A DNA stretch of 64,000 nt from Methylomonas sp. (GTDB taxonomy: Bacteria; Pseudomonadota; Gammaproteobacteria; Methylococcales; Methylomonadaceae), in contig PESC01000019.1 in the NCBI GenBank assembly GCA_002929135.1, positions 1 through 64,000 of the forward strand. The letters run 5' to 3'. The translations under genes were made by a program, and so were the position numbers. The notes below the pieces were generated by a model. The model made no database searches and was not told where the DNA came from. It worked only from the letters and a program-made list of their open reading frames with translations. Shown piece by piece: positions 42,809 to 52,918 of the stretch. Within the stretch, counting starts at the first letter, position 1, and each line of letters starts with the position of its first letter.

Positions 42809-44221
42809 ATGAACATTCGATCGAGCAGTCAAAAATTATTCGTCTTGGACACCAATGTGTTGATGCACGATCCGACCTGTATCTTTCGCTTCAAGGAACA
42901 CAACATCTTCATACCCATGGTGGTGCTGGAAGAACTGGATCATGCCAAGAAAGGCGTTTCCGACCTTGCCCGCAATGTCCGTCAGGTCAGCCGTTTTCTC
43001 GACGAGCTGATTCGCGGCGTCGATAACGAGTCGATCAAAGAGGGCTTGCCGCTGTCCCGTATCGAACATGGCCCGGCAGATGAGGCCCTGGAAACCGGCA
43101 GGCTGTATTTCCAGACCCATCAACTGGCGCATTTGCTGCCGGACGATCTACCTGGCCAGATCGCCGACAATTCGATATTGAGCGTGGTGCTGGCCCTCGG
43201 CAAGGAATACCCGGACGTCAACGTCATTCTGGTATCGAAAGACATCAACATGCGGATCAAGGCCGCCGCATTACAGATCAGCGCCGAGGATTACCATAAC
43301 GATCAAACCATCGAGGACGTTGATCTGCTCTACAGCGGAGCAACGGCGCTGGAACCCGACTTCTGGGAACTGCACGGTGGTCAGATGGAATCGTGGAAGG
43401 ACGGCAGTCATTCGTTTTACCGCCTTTCGGGGCCTCAGGTGCAAGACTGGTATCCCAATCAGTTCGTCTATCTGGACGACGAATCGGGGTTCGAGGCCAT
43501 CGTCAAATCGTGCAATGGCGAAACCGCCGTGTTGCAACTGGCCGAGGATTATCGAACCAAACACAACAACGTCTGGGGTATCTGCGCCAAAAACCGGGAA
43601 CAGAATTTCGCGTTGAATGCCTTGCTCGACCCCAGCATCGACTTCGTGACGTTGCTCGGTTCCGCCGGTACCGGCAAGACTTTGCTGGCACTGGCGGCGG
43701 GCCTGGTGCAGGTGATGGATCGCAAAAACTACCTCGAAGTCATCATGACGCGGGAAACCATGCCGGTGGGTCAGGACATCGGCTTTCTGCCGGGTTCGGA
43801 GGAAGAAAAGATGACGCCGTGGATGGGCGCCCTGATGGATAACCTGGAGGCTTTGGGCAGTCGCTCGGGCACGACGGACTGGGAGCAGGATACGACCCAC
43901 AATGTCGTCATGAACCGCATCAAGATTCGCTCGTTGAATTTCATGCGCGGGCGCACCTTTCTGAACCGGTTCCTGATTATCGACGAAGCGCAAAACCTGA
44001 CGCCCAAACAGTTGAAAACCTTGATAACCCGCGCTGGTTCTGGCTCTAAAATCATCTGCATAGGCAATCTGGCGCAAATCGACACACCTTACCTGACTGC
44101 AACCAGCTCCGGCCTGACCTATGTCATTGATCGTTTCAAGGGTTGGGAAAATAGCGCCCACATCACCCTGCGTCGCGGTGAGCGGTCGCGACTGGCGGAC
44201 TACGCCTCGGATAATCTGTAA
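42809..44221 (+). CDS. PIN-domain / PhoH-like ATPase (YlaK-type)
   Basis: A 470-residue protein with an N-terminal PIN nuclease domain (acidic residues in FVLDTNVLMHDP) and a C-terminal PhoH-type ATPase with P-loop GSAGTGKT at 284-291 and Walker B LIIDEAQNLTP. PIN-PhoH (PhoH2-like) proteins of mycobacteria unwind and cut RNA, so an RNA helicase/RNase role is plausible. I chose the ATG at 42809, with AAGG 7 bp upstream; another ATG is at 42788, and the frame also runs upstream through a repeat, so an upstream extension should not be trusted. Confidence 0.88.
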   Translation: MNIRSSSQKLFVLDTNVLMHDPTCIFRFKEHNIFIPMVVLEELDHAKKGVSDLARNVRQVSRFLDELIRGVDNESIKEGLPLSRIEHGPADEALETGRLYFQTHQLAHLLPDDLPGQIADNSILSVVLALGKEYPDVNVILVSKDINMRIKAAALQISAEDYHNDQTIEDVDLLYSGATALEPDFWELHGGQMESWKDGSHSFYRLSGPQVQDWYPNQFVYLDDESGFEAIVKSCNGETAVLQLAEDYRTKHNNVWGICAKNREQNFALNALLDPSIDFVTLLGSAGTGKTLLALAAGLVQVMDRKNYLEVIMTRETMPVGQDIGFLPGSEEEKMTPWMGALMDNLEALGSRSGTTDWEQDTTHNVVMNRIKIRSLNFMRGRTFLNRFLIIDEAQNLTPKQLKTLITRAGSGSKIICIGNLAQIDTPYLTATSSGLTYVIDRFKGWENSAHITLRRGERSRLADYASDNL

Positions 44222-44411
44222 CAAGCTGGCTGGCAAAACCGATGCGTTTTGCAAGTGTTATTTTCAACATGGCGATACGCATCATATTTTCAGAGGCCGC
44301 CGGTAATATCCGATTCAACAGCCCATGAAGGGGGCGACTCCAAAAAAGTTAGGCCGCCAATTTATTGTCCGACAGACTTCTCGATAACTTCCCGATTTAA
44401 TCCGCCTGGGA

Positions 44412-44437
44412 ACCGCATCGATCGCGATCGATGCGGT
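44412..44437. repeat. 26-bp perfect palindrome
   Basis: An uninterrupted 26-bp palindrome with the centre ATCGATCGCGATCGAT (44412-44437). The sequence around it (TGGGAACC on the left, GCGCGTCGCC on the right) matches the ATCAATCGCG repeat family. Confidence 0.9.
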
Positions 44438-44461
44438 GCGCGTCGCCATCGCCAGGTGGCA

Positions 44462-44498
44462 CAAACGAAAACAGCCCTGAACGGGCTGTTTTCGTTTG
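44462..44498. terminator. bidirectional intrinsic terminator between PhoH gene and grxD
   Basis: A 37-bp hairpin with stem AAACGAAAACAGCCC pairing with GGGCTGTTTTCGTTT and a TGAA/C loop region; A- and T-rich ends give U-runs in both directions. It lies 14 bp beyond the grxD stop on the minus strand. Confidence 0.85.
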
Positions 44499-44512
44499 AT
44501 TGGCAAGCGACT

Positions 44513-44824
44513 TCAAGCCGCTTCGGTCAACTGAGTTTGCAGTTCGCCTTTGTTGAACAAGTCCATCACGATGTCGCAACCGCCAACCAGTTCACCCTTG
44601 ATGTAGAGCTGCGGGTAGGTTGGCCAGTTGGAATAGTCTTTCAGCGCCTCGCGCATTTCGGCATCTTCAAAGATGTTGATGGCGCGGTAATCGGCGTTGC
44701 AGGCTTGCAGTGCTTGCACCACTCGGCTGGAAAATCCGCACTGCGGAAAATCCGGCGTGCCTTTCATGAACAGAACCACGGGGTGGCTTGCCAGTTGCTG
44801 TTCGATTCGTTCCGTTACGTTCAT
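44513..44824 (-). CDS. grxD: monothiol glutaredoxin Grx4-type
   Basis: Fe-S cluster carrier of 103 residues with the monothiol active site CGFS (Cys29), preceded by KGTPDFPQ and followed by a GGCDIV glutathione-binding element. Class II monothiol glutaredoxins deliver [2Fe-2S] clusters and bind BolA proteins. Confidence 0.95.
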   Translation of the reverse strand: MNVTERIEQQLASHPVVLFMKGTPDFPQCGFSSRVVQALQACNADYRAINIFEDAEMREALKDYSNWPTYPQLYIKGELVGGCDIVMDLFNKGELQTQLTEAA

Positions 44825-44906
44825 GGTATGTCTCGGTTGAAATGGATAACGCGGGGATTCTATCGATATTTGGCCCGGTTTTCACGGGATTTGCCGTTGA
44901 ACCGCG

Positions 44907-45923
44907 TTAAAAATCGGTCATTGGCTTACAGCATTTCACGCATACTGCGAACAAGCCCTCCCAGGCATCGCCCCTGGCTTGGCCTTTCACCTGGCGGTCT
45001 ATGCGGGCAATGTCGTTTAGTACGGCCAAGGATTGCGACAGGCTCAGCCGTTTCAGAGCGGTTTGGAACAGCGGTTTGCGATTGTCCCAGATTGCCTGCT
45101 TTCTGAAGGCGTTGTCGGCGGAAGCGCCTTGTTTCAGCTCGGTTTGCAGGTGGATCACGCTGCGGATGTCGCGGGCCAGCGCCCAGACGATCACCGGCTG
45201 TGCGACGCCTTCGGCCTGTAGATGGCGCAGAATTTTCAGGGCACGGCGCAAGCGACCGGCCAGCAACTCGTCGCTCAGCGCATAGATATCGAAGCGGGCA
45301 CTATCGGCCACGCCGTCTTCTATCATGCGGCGGGTAATCCGGCTGTTGCCATGCAGGATGTAGAGTTTTTCGATTTCCTGCGCCGCCGCCAGCAGATTGC
45401 CCTCGATACGTGCCGACAAGCTTTTTACGGCATCCATCTCCAGCGACAGTCCGCGACGTTCGGCACGTCGCCGCAGCCACTGCTCCAGTTCCGCGCCCTG
45501 CAACGGCCAGACCTGAATTACGGCACCCAGCTGCTCTATGGCCTGAAACCATTGGGTTTTCTGTGCTGACTTTTCGATCTTGCCGACGGAGATCAGCAAC
45601 AGCGTATCGGGCGGTGGCGACTGGCAATAATGGACAAGCAATTTGCCGCCCTCGGTGCCGGGTTTGGCGGAGGGCAAATGCAGATCGATCAGCTTCTTGT
45701 CGGAAAAAATCGACAGGGATTCGGTTTCGCTGGCAAACGCAGGCCATTCGTTGCCGCTGTCGATGGCGATGACTTCGCGCACAGCATAACCGGCTTGCCG
45801 TGCCGCCAGGCGTACCGCATCGGCGGCCTCGCCCAGTTGCAAAGGCTCGTCGCCGCTGACCAGATAGACCGGCAACAAGCGGTTTTTGAGGGCGGTTTCG
45901 AGCTGGTCGGGCTTGAGTCGCAC
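44907..45923 (-). CDS. holA: DNA polymerase III subunit delta
   Basis: Clamp-loader delta subunit, 338 residues, that opens the beta clamp. The N-terminal region LPVYLVSGDEPLQ, the AGYAVREV and SLSIFSDKKLIDLHLPS segments and the helical C-terminal part fit HolA. The start is GTG at 45923, 2 bp after lptE. The leuS-lptE-holA order is typical in gammaproteobacteria. Confidence 0.95.
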   Translation of the reverse strand: MRLKPDQLETALKNRLLPVYLVSGDEPLQLGEAADAVRLAARQAGYAVREVIAIDSGNEWPAFASETESLSIFSDKKLIDLHLPSAKPGTEGGKLLVHYCQSPPPDTLLLISVGKIEKSAQKTQWFQAIEQLGAVIQVWPLQGAELEQWLRRRAERRGLSLEMDAVKSLSARIEGNLLAAAQEIEKLYILHGNSRITRRMIEDGVADSARFDIYALSDELLAGRLRRALKILRHLQAEGVAQPVIVWALARDIRSVIHLQTELKQGASADNAFRKQAIWDNRKPLFQTALKRLSLSQSLAVLNDIARIDRQVKGQARGDAWEGLFAVCVKCCKPMTDF

Positions 45924-45925
45924 GT

Positions 45926-46444
45926 TCAGCGTGTCGGCTTCTCGACGGCAACCTGAGCCAGCGACATCACCATCCGCGCGGCCTGTTTGTAGATTTCCTT
46001 GCGTATCATCATTTCTTCGCTTTCTTTCGCCAGTATCGCCAACTGATCGTTGAAGTATTCGCGGCTGAGTTCGATGGTTTGTTCTTCCATCAGCGGCTTT
46101 TCCTGTTTGTCGTAAAACTGGAATCGCAGGTAGTAATCCAGCTCCATTTCGCTCGACTTACCGGTCGAGCCCATCGACAGCACCCGACGGCGAATATCTT
46201 CCCGCAATACTTTGACCACGACACCGGCCTCGTTCGGCGACGCAGTCAGCCTGCCGCTGGCTGATCGCAGCAAGCCTTTCATTTCGTTGTTCAAATCGGC
46301 GGATGCGCCAAATACATACATGGCCTTGACCGACTCCGGCAAAGCGATGCTGCCACGCAAATGAAAGCCGCAGGCCGACACCAGCAGGCTTAAGGTCAGT
46401 ATAAAAACTGCTCTGCAAAACTGCTTTTTACTGATTCGATTCAT
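45926..46444 (-). CDS. lptE: LPS assembly lipoprotein LptE
   Basis: Outer-membrane lipoprotein that plugs the LptD barrel for LPS insertion. The 172-residue precursor has a lipobox LVSAC with Cys25 following a hydrophobic signal, then CGFHLRG, the conserved LptE start. The ATG at 46444 has AGGATGG upstream, and an alternative ATG at 46453 would have the binding site overlapping the start codon. It lies 24 bp downstream of leuS. Confidence 0.92.
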   Translation of the reverse strand: MNRISKKQFCRAVFILTLSLLVSACGFHLRGSIALPESVKAMYVFGASADLNNEMKGLLRSASGRLTASPNEAGVVVKVLREDIRRRVLSMGSTGKSSEMELDYYLRFQFYDKQEKPLMEEQTIELSREYFNDQLAILAKESEEMMIRKEIYKQAARMVMSLAQVAVEKPTR

Positions 46445-46468
46445 TACAACCATCCTGAGAATCTGGTC

Positions 46469-49057
46469 TCAAACCACGATGCTGACCAATTTTTGCGGCA
46501 CGACAATCAGTTTTTTGATCGGTTTGCCTTCGATATGACGTTGAACATTGTCGTCGGCCAGTGCCAGGGCTTCAATGTCCTCTTTGGACGCCGTTGCCGC
46601 AACCACTAATTTGCCGCGCAGTTTGCCGTTGACCTGAACCACGATTTCGACGCTGTCCTGCACCAGTGCCGATTCATCGATGACAGGCCAGTCGGCGATG
46701 ACGATGTCGCTGTCGTGGCCCAACTCGTTCCACAATTGCTGCGCGACATGCGGAATGATGGGGGCCAGCATCAACACGATGGCTTCCAGTACCTCTTGCT
46801 GCAAGGCCCGGCCATGGGGGCTGTCATCTTCGAATTTGCTCAGGGCGTTGGCCAGCTCCATATTGGCGGCGATGGCGGTGTTGAAGGTGTGGCGTCGCGC
46901 CATGTCGTGGGTGACTTTTTGCAGGGTTTGATGCAAATGGCGGCGCAAGGTTTTCTGCGCGTCGTTCAGCGCAGCGATGTCCAGCGCCGCCTGCGGCAAA
47001 CCGGCTGCGACATGTTGATACACCAGGCGCCACAAGCGTTTGAGAAAGCGGAAAGCGCCTTCGACGCCGTCGTCGTTCCATTCCAGCGACTGGTCGGGCG
47101 GCGAGGTGAACATGGTGTACAGCCGCACGGTATCAGCACCGTATTGGTCGATCAGCACCTGGGGGTCGACGCCGTTGTTTTTCGACTTCGACATTTTCTC
47201 GATGGGGCCAACCGCCACCAGCGAGCCGTCTGCCAGCAGTTTGGCTCCGATGATCTTGCCCTTGACGTCGCGCTCGACCTCGATTTCAGTGAGGTTGAAA
47301 TAGCGTTTGTGGCCGTGTTCGTCGAGCTGATAAAAAGTTTCGGCCACCACCATGCCCTGGGTCAGCAGGTTTTTGAACGGCTCGTCGCACACCAGCAGGC
47401 CTTGGTCGCGCAGCAGCTTGTTGTAGAAGCGCGAGTACAGCAAATGCAGGATCGCGTGTTCGATGCCGCCGATGTAGTGATCGACTGGCAGCCAGTAGTT
47501 GGCGCGGCTGTCCAGCATGGCCGTGTGGCAATCGCTGCTGGCGTAGCGGGCGAAGTACCAGGACGATTCCATGAAGGTGTCGAAGGTATCGGTCTCGCGC
47601 CGGGCTGGCTTGCCACATTTTGGACAGGTGGTGTGCGGAAACGAAGGATGCGCGGCTAGCGGCGATTGTGAACCGTCCAGCACCACGTCGCGCGGCAAAG
47701 TGACCGGCAGTTGGTCATCGGGTACCGGCACGGTGCCGCAGTCGTCGCAGTAGATCACCGGTATCGGTGCGCCCCAGTAACGCTGGCGCGATACGCCCCA
47801 GTCACGCAGGCGGAAATTGGTTTTGCGTTCGCCCTTGTCCAGGTTAGTCAGCTTGGTGGCAATGGCGGCTAAGGCTTGCGGAAAATCCAGGCCGGTAAAT
47901 TCGCCGGAGTCCTTCAGTATGCCTTTGTCGGTAAAGGCTTGTTCGCTGATGCTGTCGTCCGAGCCGTCGGCGGCGGCAATCACGGCTTTGATGGCGATGC
48001 CGTAGCGCTTGGCGAATTCGTAATCGCGCTGGTCGTGGGCCGGTACCGACATCACTGCACCGGTGCCGTAGCTCATCAGTACGAAGTTGGCAATCCACAC
48101 CGGCACCTGCTCGCCGGTCAAGGGATGAATCGCGGTGTAACCGGAGGCGATGCCGCGTTTTTCCATGGTTTCCATCGCCGCTTCCGAGGTTTCCATCTGC
48201 TTGCAGGACTCAATGAACGCAGCGATGTCTGGACGGGTTTCGGCAGCTTTTTGGGCAATGGGATGTTCGGCGGCTACCGCAACGTAAGTCACGCCCATGA
48301 CCGTGTCGGGGCGGGTGGTGTAGATACGGACGGGCATATTCCAGCCTTCGACGGCAAAATCCATTTCCACGCCTTCCGAGCGGCCTATCCAGTTGGCCTG
48401 CATGGTGCGTACCTGTTCCGGCCAGCCCGGCAGTTTTTGCAGGTCATCCAGCAATTCCTGGGCGTAAGCGGTGATTTTCAGAAACCACTGCGAGATTTCC
48501 TTTCTCTCGACCGAGGTGCCGCAGCGCCAGCAGCCGCCGTCAATGACTTGTTCGTTGGCTAGCACGGTTTGATCGTGCGGACACCAGTTGACCGGCGCAA
48601 TTTTTTTATAGACCAGGCCTTTTTCCAGCAGGCGCAGGAAGAACCATTGTTCCCAGCGGTAATAATCCGGGTCGCAGGTTGCCAGCTCGCGGCTCCAGTC
48701 GTAACCAAACCCCAGGCGTTTGAGCTGGTTTCGCATGTAATCGATGTTGGCGTAGGTCCAGTCGGCCGGATGCATCGTGTTTTGCATCGCCGCGTTTTCC
48801 GCAGGTAGACCGAACGCATCCCAGCCCATGGGCTGCAACACATGCTTGCCTTGCATGCGCTGGAAACGGCTGATGACATCCCCTATCGTGTAGTTACGAA
48901 CATGGCCCATGTGCAGCTTGCCGCTGGGGTAAGGAAACATCGACAGGCAGTAGTATTTTTCCTTGCCGCTATCTTCCGACGCGCAGAAAACGCCGGATCG
49001 TTCCCAGTCCGCCTGGACGTTTTGTTCGATGACTTTGGGGGTGTAATGCTCTTCCAT
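46469..49057 (-). CDS. leuS: leucyl-tRNA synthetase
   Basis: Class I synthetase of 862 residues. HIGH-type motif HMGH at 49-52, editing domain in the middle, and KMSKS at 621-625. It is first of the leuS-lptE-holA transcript and divergent from the zinc-ribbon gene. Confidence 0.98.
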   Translation of the reverse strand: MEEHYTPKVIEQNVQADWERSGVFCASEDSGKEKYYCLSMFPYPSGKLHMGHVRNYTIGDVISRFQRMQGKHVLQPMGWDAFGLPAENAAMQNTMHPADWTYANIDYMRNQLKRLGFGYDWSRELATCDPDYYRWEQWFFLRLLEKGLVYKKIAPVNWCPHDQTVLANEQVIDGGCWRCGTSVERKEISQWFLKITAYAQELLDDLQKLPGWPEQVRTMQANWIGRSEGVEMDFAVEGWNMPVRIYTTRPDTVMGVTYVAVAAEHPIAQKAAETRPDIAAFIESCKQMETSEAAMETMEKRGIASGYTAIHPLTGEQVPVWIANFVLMSYGTGAVMSVPAHDQRDYEFAKRYGIAIKAVIAAADGSDDSISEQAFTDKGILKDSGEFTGLDFPQALAAIATKLTNLDKGERKTNFRLRDWGVSRQRYWGAPIPVIYCDDCGTVPVPDDQLPVTLPRDVVLDGSQSPLAAHPSFPHTTCPKCGKPARRETDTFDTFMESSWYFARYASSDCHTAMLDSRANYWLPVDHYIGGIEHAILHLLYSRFYNKLLRDQGLLVCDEPFKNLLTQGMVVAETFYQLDEHGHKRYFNLTEIEVERDVKGKIIGAKLLADGSLVAVGPIEKMSKSKNNGVDPQVLIDQYGADTVRLYTMFTSPPDQSLEWNDDGVEGAFRFLKRLWRLVYQHVAAGLPQAALDIAALNDAQKTLRRHLHQTLQKVTHDMARRHTFNTAIAANMELANALSKFEDDSPHGRALQQEVLEAIVLMLAPIIPHVAQQLWNELGHDSDIVIADWPVIDESALVQDSVEIVVQVNGKLRGKLVVAATASKEDIEALALADDNVQRHIEGKPIKKLIVVPQKLVSIVV

Positions 49058-49140
49058 CCTGCTCGTCTATTGGGCTGAAAAAGGCGCTAGAATACCTTAC
49101 GGGCGACTAAAGCTAAAGCCTCAGATCATAAGGAGAAATC

Positions 49141-49635
49141 ATGCGCGATGACGACAAACTCACCCAAGCTTACGACGATTTGGTCTCTCATCTCTACGAG
49201 GCGTGGGACGAAACCCTGCACTCGATTGCCGATGCCATGTCAGACGCCAAGGAAAAAGTCAGCGCATTGGGTGGTTATACGCAGGAAGAGATCAATAAGG
49301 CAGCCAGTTACGTCATGCGCGACATTGAACACGCCGCCGTGTCGCCGGTTACGCAAACTCGAAACGATGACGACTTGTCGGAATGGTTGAAATTCGACAT
49401 AGCTCTGATCGAAAACTTCGCGCTGGATGCGTTCATGAGTCTTGCCGACAAAACCCGCATACAACTGGCCGCGCTTGAACTCGATGCCCAGCAATATCAC
49501 CCCTACACTGCTGGCGACATCACAGGCCCCGGCACGCTCAATTGCAACGCCTGTGGCAAGGCAATCGCCTTCAAATCCACCAGCGTGATTCCCAAATGCC
49601 CAGCCTGTGGCGGCGATACGTTCACACGGTGTTAA
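49141..49635 (+). CDS. zinc-ribbon protein of the DUF1451 type
   Basis: A 164-residue protein: a helical N-terminal part (about 1-110) and a C-terminal zinc ribbon with CNACGK and CPACGG pairs. This matches the DUF1451 family (zinc ribbon-containing protein, often next to leuS). Function is not known; AAGGAG precedes the ATG at 49141. Confidence 0.88.
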   Translation: MRDDDKLTQAYDDLVSHLYEAWDETLHSIADAMSDAKEKVSALGGYTQEEINKAASYVMRDIEHAAVSPVTQTRNDDDLSEWLKFDIALIENFALDAFMSLADKTRIQLAALELDAQQYHPYTAGDITGPGTLNCNACGKAIAFKSTSVIPKCPACGGDTFTRC

Positions 49636-49745
49636 GTGACGCGGGAATAAACGGATAGTGTGTAAATAATGGCCAGCTACGGAGTGGTATATTGCCACGA
49701 GGAACTAAGTAGCCGGTGCATTTCAGTTCAAGGGGTATCAAGCGC

Positions 49746-50981
49746 TCAGCCACTCACGCCGACATCAACCTGGTGCACGACTTCGCTGGATGCCAGCTCC
49801 AGGCCGCGCTTGAAGTAGTCGCAGGCCTTGTCTTTTTCGTCGCGGACAAACATCAGTTCACCCAGTGACTGATAGGCGCTAACCGAGGCATCGACGTTGA
49901 TGCTGCGCAGCAAATACTGCTCGGCTTTTTCCATTTGCCCGCAGCGCAAGGCAAGTTTGCCCAGGGTCTGCAACAGCACGGGGTCGGTCGGATAGGCCGC
50001 CAGCCACTGTTCGGCGGTTTGCAATTGCCTGGTTGCATCCTGGCTTTCCAGGTCGGCATACAAAACCAGCAGGGTTCTGTCCCAATGGCGACTCAGTTGT
50101 TTGACCATATCGGCTTCCACTTCCGAACCCGCGCCTACCGCCATCATGGCGGCGAAATAAATGTTGGCGACGCCAGACATGATGCGGATGTGTTGCGGCA
50201 GTGTGGCCCAGCAATCTTTAACCGCTTGCGGGTCGTTGCGCTGCGCCGCCTGCTTGAGCAAGCGGCTGTAGGTTTCGGTTTCCAGCAGACGGACTTCGGT
50301 TTCCATCAGGACTTTATGCTCTTGCAACGCGGGCAGCAATTTACTCAATGCCTCCCAGTCGCCCAGATGACGATAAGCATGGTGCATCATGCTCAAGACG
50401 CGGGCATGACCGGGGTTGATGGAGTGCAGTGTGCCCAGGGTTTTTAATGCTTCATCGAACTGCTGTTCCGACAGGTGCAATTCGGCTTGGGTAAGGCCTA
50501 CGGTGAGATCGCTATCGGACGCCTGTTCGGCAGCCTTGCGCAGATATTCGTCGCGCTTGTCTAGTGCGCCGCGAGATTGCGCCGCTCTTGCCGCCGTCAG
50601 ATAGTGCAGCAAGGGGGCGCCGCTTTGGCTGGCGTGCTTTATCAGTACTTTCTCGGCCCGTTCGAAGTTGCCATCGGCAGCGTCGATCAGACCGGCAATC
50701 AGCGCATCCTGCGAGCGGTTGAGTTTGACGCTAAGGCGATTCTTGGCGACATGGCCCGGCATACGCAAAAGCACACCCAGCAGCCTGAAAACGCAATACA
50801 ACGCAAAAAAACCGATAACCAAGGCAACGACAAACACGGTCAGCGAGGTTTCCAGCGACCAATGACCAAACCCCATCAGCACGTAGCCGGGGTCGTTGTG
50901 GGCAGCCAACCAACTGTGCAGGCCGAATGCCACCGCAACCGCCGTCAACAATGAAACAAGGAAATAAATCAGATTTTTCAT
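49746..50981 (-). CDS. hemY: HemY-family TPR membrane protein
   Basis: A 411-residue protein with two N-terminal membrane spans (about 5-25 and 40-65) and TPR-like helical repeats. It is the gammaproteobacterial HemY, of unproven function, not the protoporphyrinogen oxidase called HemY in Bacillus. It is last in hemC-hemD-hemX-hemY, 13 bp after hemX. Confidence 0.93.
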   Translation of the reverse strand: MKNLIYFLVSLLTAVAVAFGLHSWLAAHNDPGYVLMGFGHWSLETSLTVFVVALVIGFFALYCVFRLLGVLLRMPGHVAKNRLSVKLNRSQDALIAGLIDAADGNFERAEKVLIKHASQSGAPLLHYLTAARAAQSRGALDKRDEYLRKAAEQASDSDLTVGLTQAELHLSEQQFDEALKTLGTLHSINPGHARVLSMMHHAYRHLGDWEALSKLLPALQEHKVLMETEVRLLETETYSRLLKQAAQRNDPQAVKDCWATLPQHIRIMSGVANIYFAAMMAVGAGSEVEADMVKQLSRHWDRTLLVLYADLESQDATRQLQTAEQWLAAYPTDPVLLQTLGKLALRCGQMEKAEQYLLRSINVDASVSAYQSLGELMFVRDEKDKACDYFKRGLELASSEVVHQVDVGVSG

Positions 50982-50994
50982 GAGGCGTACCCGG

Positions 50995-52155
50995 CTATTG
51001 CGCCGCTGATTCAGCAGACGGTGACGGCGGCGGGGCTGCCTGATTGGACGGTGCCTTGTCGTTTTCGATACGCAGCTTGTTGATGTCTTTCAGTAATTTT
51101 GACGACAAGCTGATGTCGGGAAGCTGCGCTTTCAGCGCGACATGCAATAGTTTGTCCAATTCGGCAGCAAACTGTTCGGTTTTCAGGTCTTCGGCGAAAT
51201 TCTTTTTCAACCATTGTCTGGCGTCGGTGATGCTGCTTTTGAACAGGGTGTCATTTTGTTGCACCAGGGCGATTTCGATCATCTCCAGCCTGACCTTGAG
51301 CTGCTGCTTGATGAAATGCGCCTCTTCCGGCGTCAGTATGGCGCTGACCGGCTGCTCGGTATGGCGCAGCACCACATAGCCTTCCAGTTGCTTGGCAACC
51401 TTGCCCAACAATTCATGGCCGTGTTCGGACAAATCCGGCGCAGCCGGGGCTTTCTCGGGTTGCTTGCCGGCATGGGGCAGAAACACCGACAAACCTTCGA
51501 CGGCATCCTGTAAATGTTGCAAGCCTGCATAAATGCCGACGATGTCGGGCACAACTACGTTATTCAGCAAGGCAATTTCCTTGGCAATCTGTTCGCGCAC
51601 CTTGAACACGGCCGGATCGCCGCTTTCCCTAAGCCGCTGGTCGGCCGCTTCCAGCGCCAAGCGTGTGGTTTCCACGTCGCTGACCAGATGCAGCCGTTGA
51701 TTGGCAATGCTCAGCAGATAGTCGGCATCGGCCAGCAACCAGTCGCCACGGGTTTTGCCGATCTGCTGCTGTATGGTTTTTATGGCGGCTTCCAGGTCTT
51801 TGCGGGTGGTATCCAGCCGTTCGTTTTGCAGGCGGGCGTAATCGTCGAGCGCCTTGTTGAAATGATCGTCCTTGTTGCTGAGAGTGGTGTTCAGGTTGGC
51901 AATCTGGGATTGCAAGTTCGTCAGCTGATTTTGCAAGCCGTTGATTTCCTTGTCGACTTCAATCAATTTCAGGCTTTCCTGATTGCTTTCGGTGTCTTGA
52001 ACCGTGCGCATTTGTTGCACGACATAAAACCCCGCCACGCCGAGGCCAATCACCAGAACGATGGAGATAATGCCTATCCACAAACCCGCTAGGGATTTCT
52101 TTACGACTACAGCCTGGGCCTTAGTTTCCTGCTGCTCTACTATGTCTTCTGCCAC
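50995..52155 (-). CDS. hemX: HemX membrane protein (uroporphyrinogen-III C-methyltransferase-like)
   Basis: A 386-residue protein with one N-terminal span (about 24-46), a coiled coil (about 60-130) and a Pro/Ala-rich tail. Despite its usual annotation it lacks SAM-methylase motifs, so methyltransferase activity is unlikely. It starts with GTG at 52155, overlapping the end of hemD by 35 nt out of frame. Confidence 0.93.
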   Translation of the reverse strand: MAEDIVEQQETKAQAVVVKKSLAGLWIGIISIVLVIGLGVAGFYVVQQMRTVQDTESNQESLKLIEVDKEINGLQNQLTNLQSQIANLNTTLSNKDDHFNKALDDYARLQNERLDTTRKDLEAAIKTIQQQIGKTRGDWLLADADYLLSIANQRLHLVSDVETTRLALEAADQRLRESGDPAVFKVREQIAKEIALLNNVVVPDIVGIYAGLQHLQDAVEGLSVFLPHAGKQPEKAPAAPDLSEHGHELLGKVAKQLEGYVVLRHTEQPVSAILTPEEAHFIKQQLKVRLEMIEIALVQQNDTLFKSSITDARQWLKKNFAEDLKTEQFAAELDKLLHVALKAQLPDISLSSKLLKDINKLRIENDKAPSNQAAPPPSPSAESAAQ

Positions 52156-52918
52156 GGTCTTCCCCGCTCAATAACGTTGTCAATGTTTCTACGATGGACG
52201 CATCGCTTGGTGCGTCGCTTACCATCACCTGCCGAAAACCCCATTCGATGGCTGCCTGTTTGATTCGCTCGCTCACCACCACCAGCGTGACCGCCTTCAG
52301 CAGGACGTGATGATGTTTTCCAACCAGCGTCAGCAGATTGGCCAGCGCCTCGACACTGGTGATGGTGATGGCGTCCAGATCGGCGCTGCCTAGACGCGCA
52401 GTCAGGACTGTTGGTTCCTGAGCGGGGCAGTACCTGCGATACACGTCAAGATAGTTCACTACCGCGCCACGCTCGGCAAGCCTCGTCCGCAATATGTCGC
52501 GCCCCCCCACGCCCCGCACGATGGTGCAGGTCAAGCCATCGACATGATGTAGCAAGGGTTCGGCTAAAAGACCTTCGCTGCTGAACTGACTGGCAGGTAC
52601 GCAATCGACCGTCCATCCGGCTTGGCGCAAGGCCTCGGCGGTGGCAGCCCCCACGGCGGCAATCCGGGGCGACCCGGCGGCGGGCATTTTGCCACTTAAC
52701 GTGGGCCGCGCAAAATCAACTGCGTTGGTGCTGGTAAACAGCAGCCAGTCGCTTTGCAATGCGTTTGCCAGCGACGACTCATCCGGTGTTACAGCGTCGA
52801 TGGCCAGTGTCGGAAATGCCAAAACGAGGCCACCCTGGCTTTCGATCAAACGGCACAACGGCCCAGCCTGCGCCGCTGGCCGGGTTACTACGAAGGTTGC
52901 GCCGTTGAGTGCGGTCAT
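52121..52918 (-). CDS. hemD: uroporphyrinogen-III synthase
   Basis: Closes and inverts ring D of hydroxymethylbilane to give uroporphyrinogen III, the last step shared by haem and B12. The 265-residue length and the segments VVTRPAAQAG, LLFTSTNAV and ITITSVEALANLL match the poorly conserved HemD family. The ATG shares one base with the hemC stop (TAATG). Confidence 0.93.
   Translation of the reverse strand: MTALNGATFVVTRPAAQAGPLCRLIESQGGLVLAFPTLAIDAVTPDESSLANALQSDWLLFTSTNAVDFARPTLSGKMPAAGSPRIAAVGAATAEALRQAGWTVDCVPASQFSSEGLLAEPLLHHVDGLTCTIVRGVGGRDILRTRLAERGAVVNYLDVYRRYCPAQEPTVLTARLGSADLDAITITSVEALANLLTLVGKHHHVLLKAVTLVVVSERIKQAAIEWGFRQVMVSDAPSDASIVETLTTLLSGEDRGRRHSRAAGN

Noticed and set aside
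46715-47659. 314-codon open frame on the plus strand inside leuS
   Set aside because: Antisense to the intact synthetase with HMGH and KMSKS motifs; no independent evidence.
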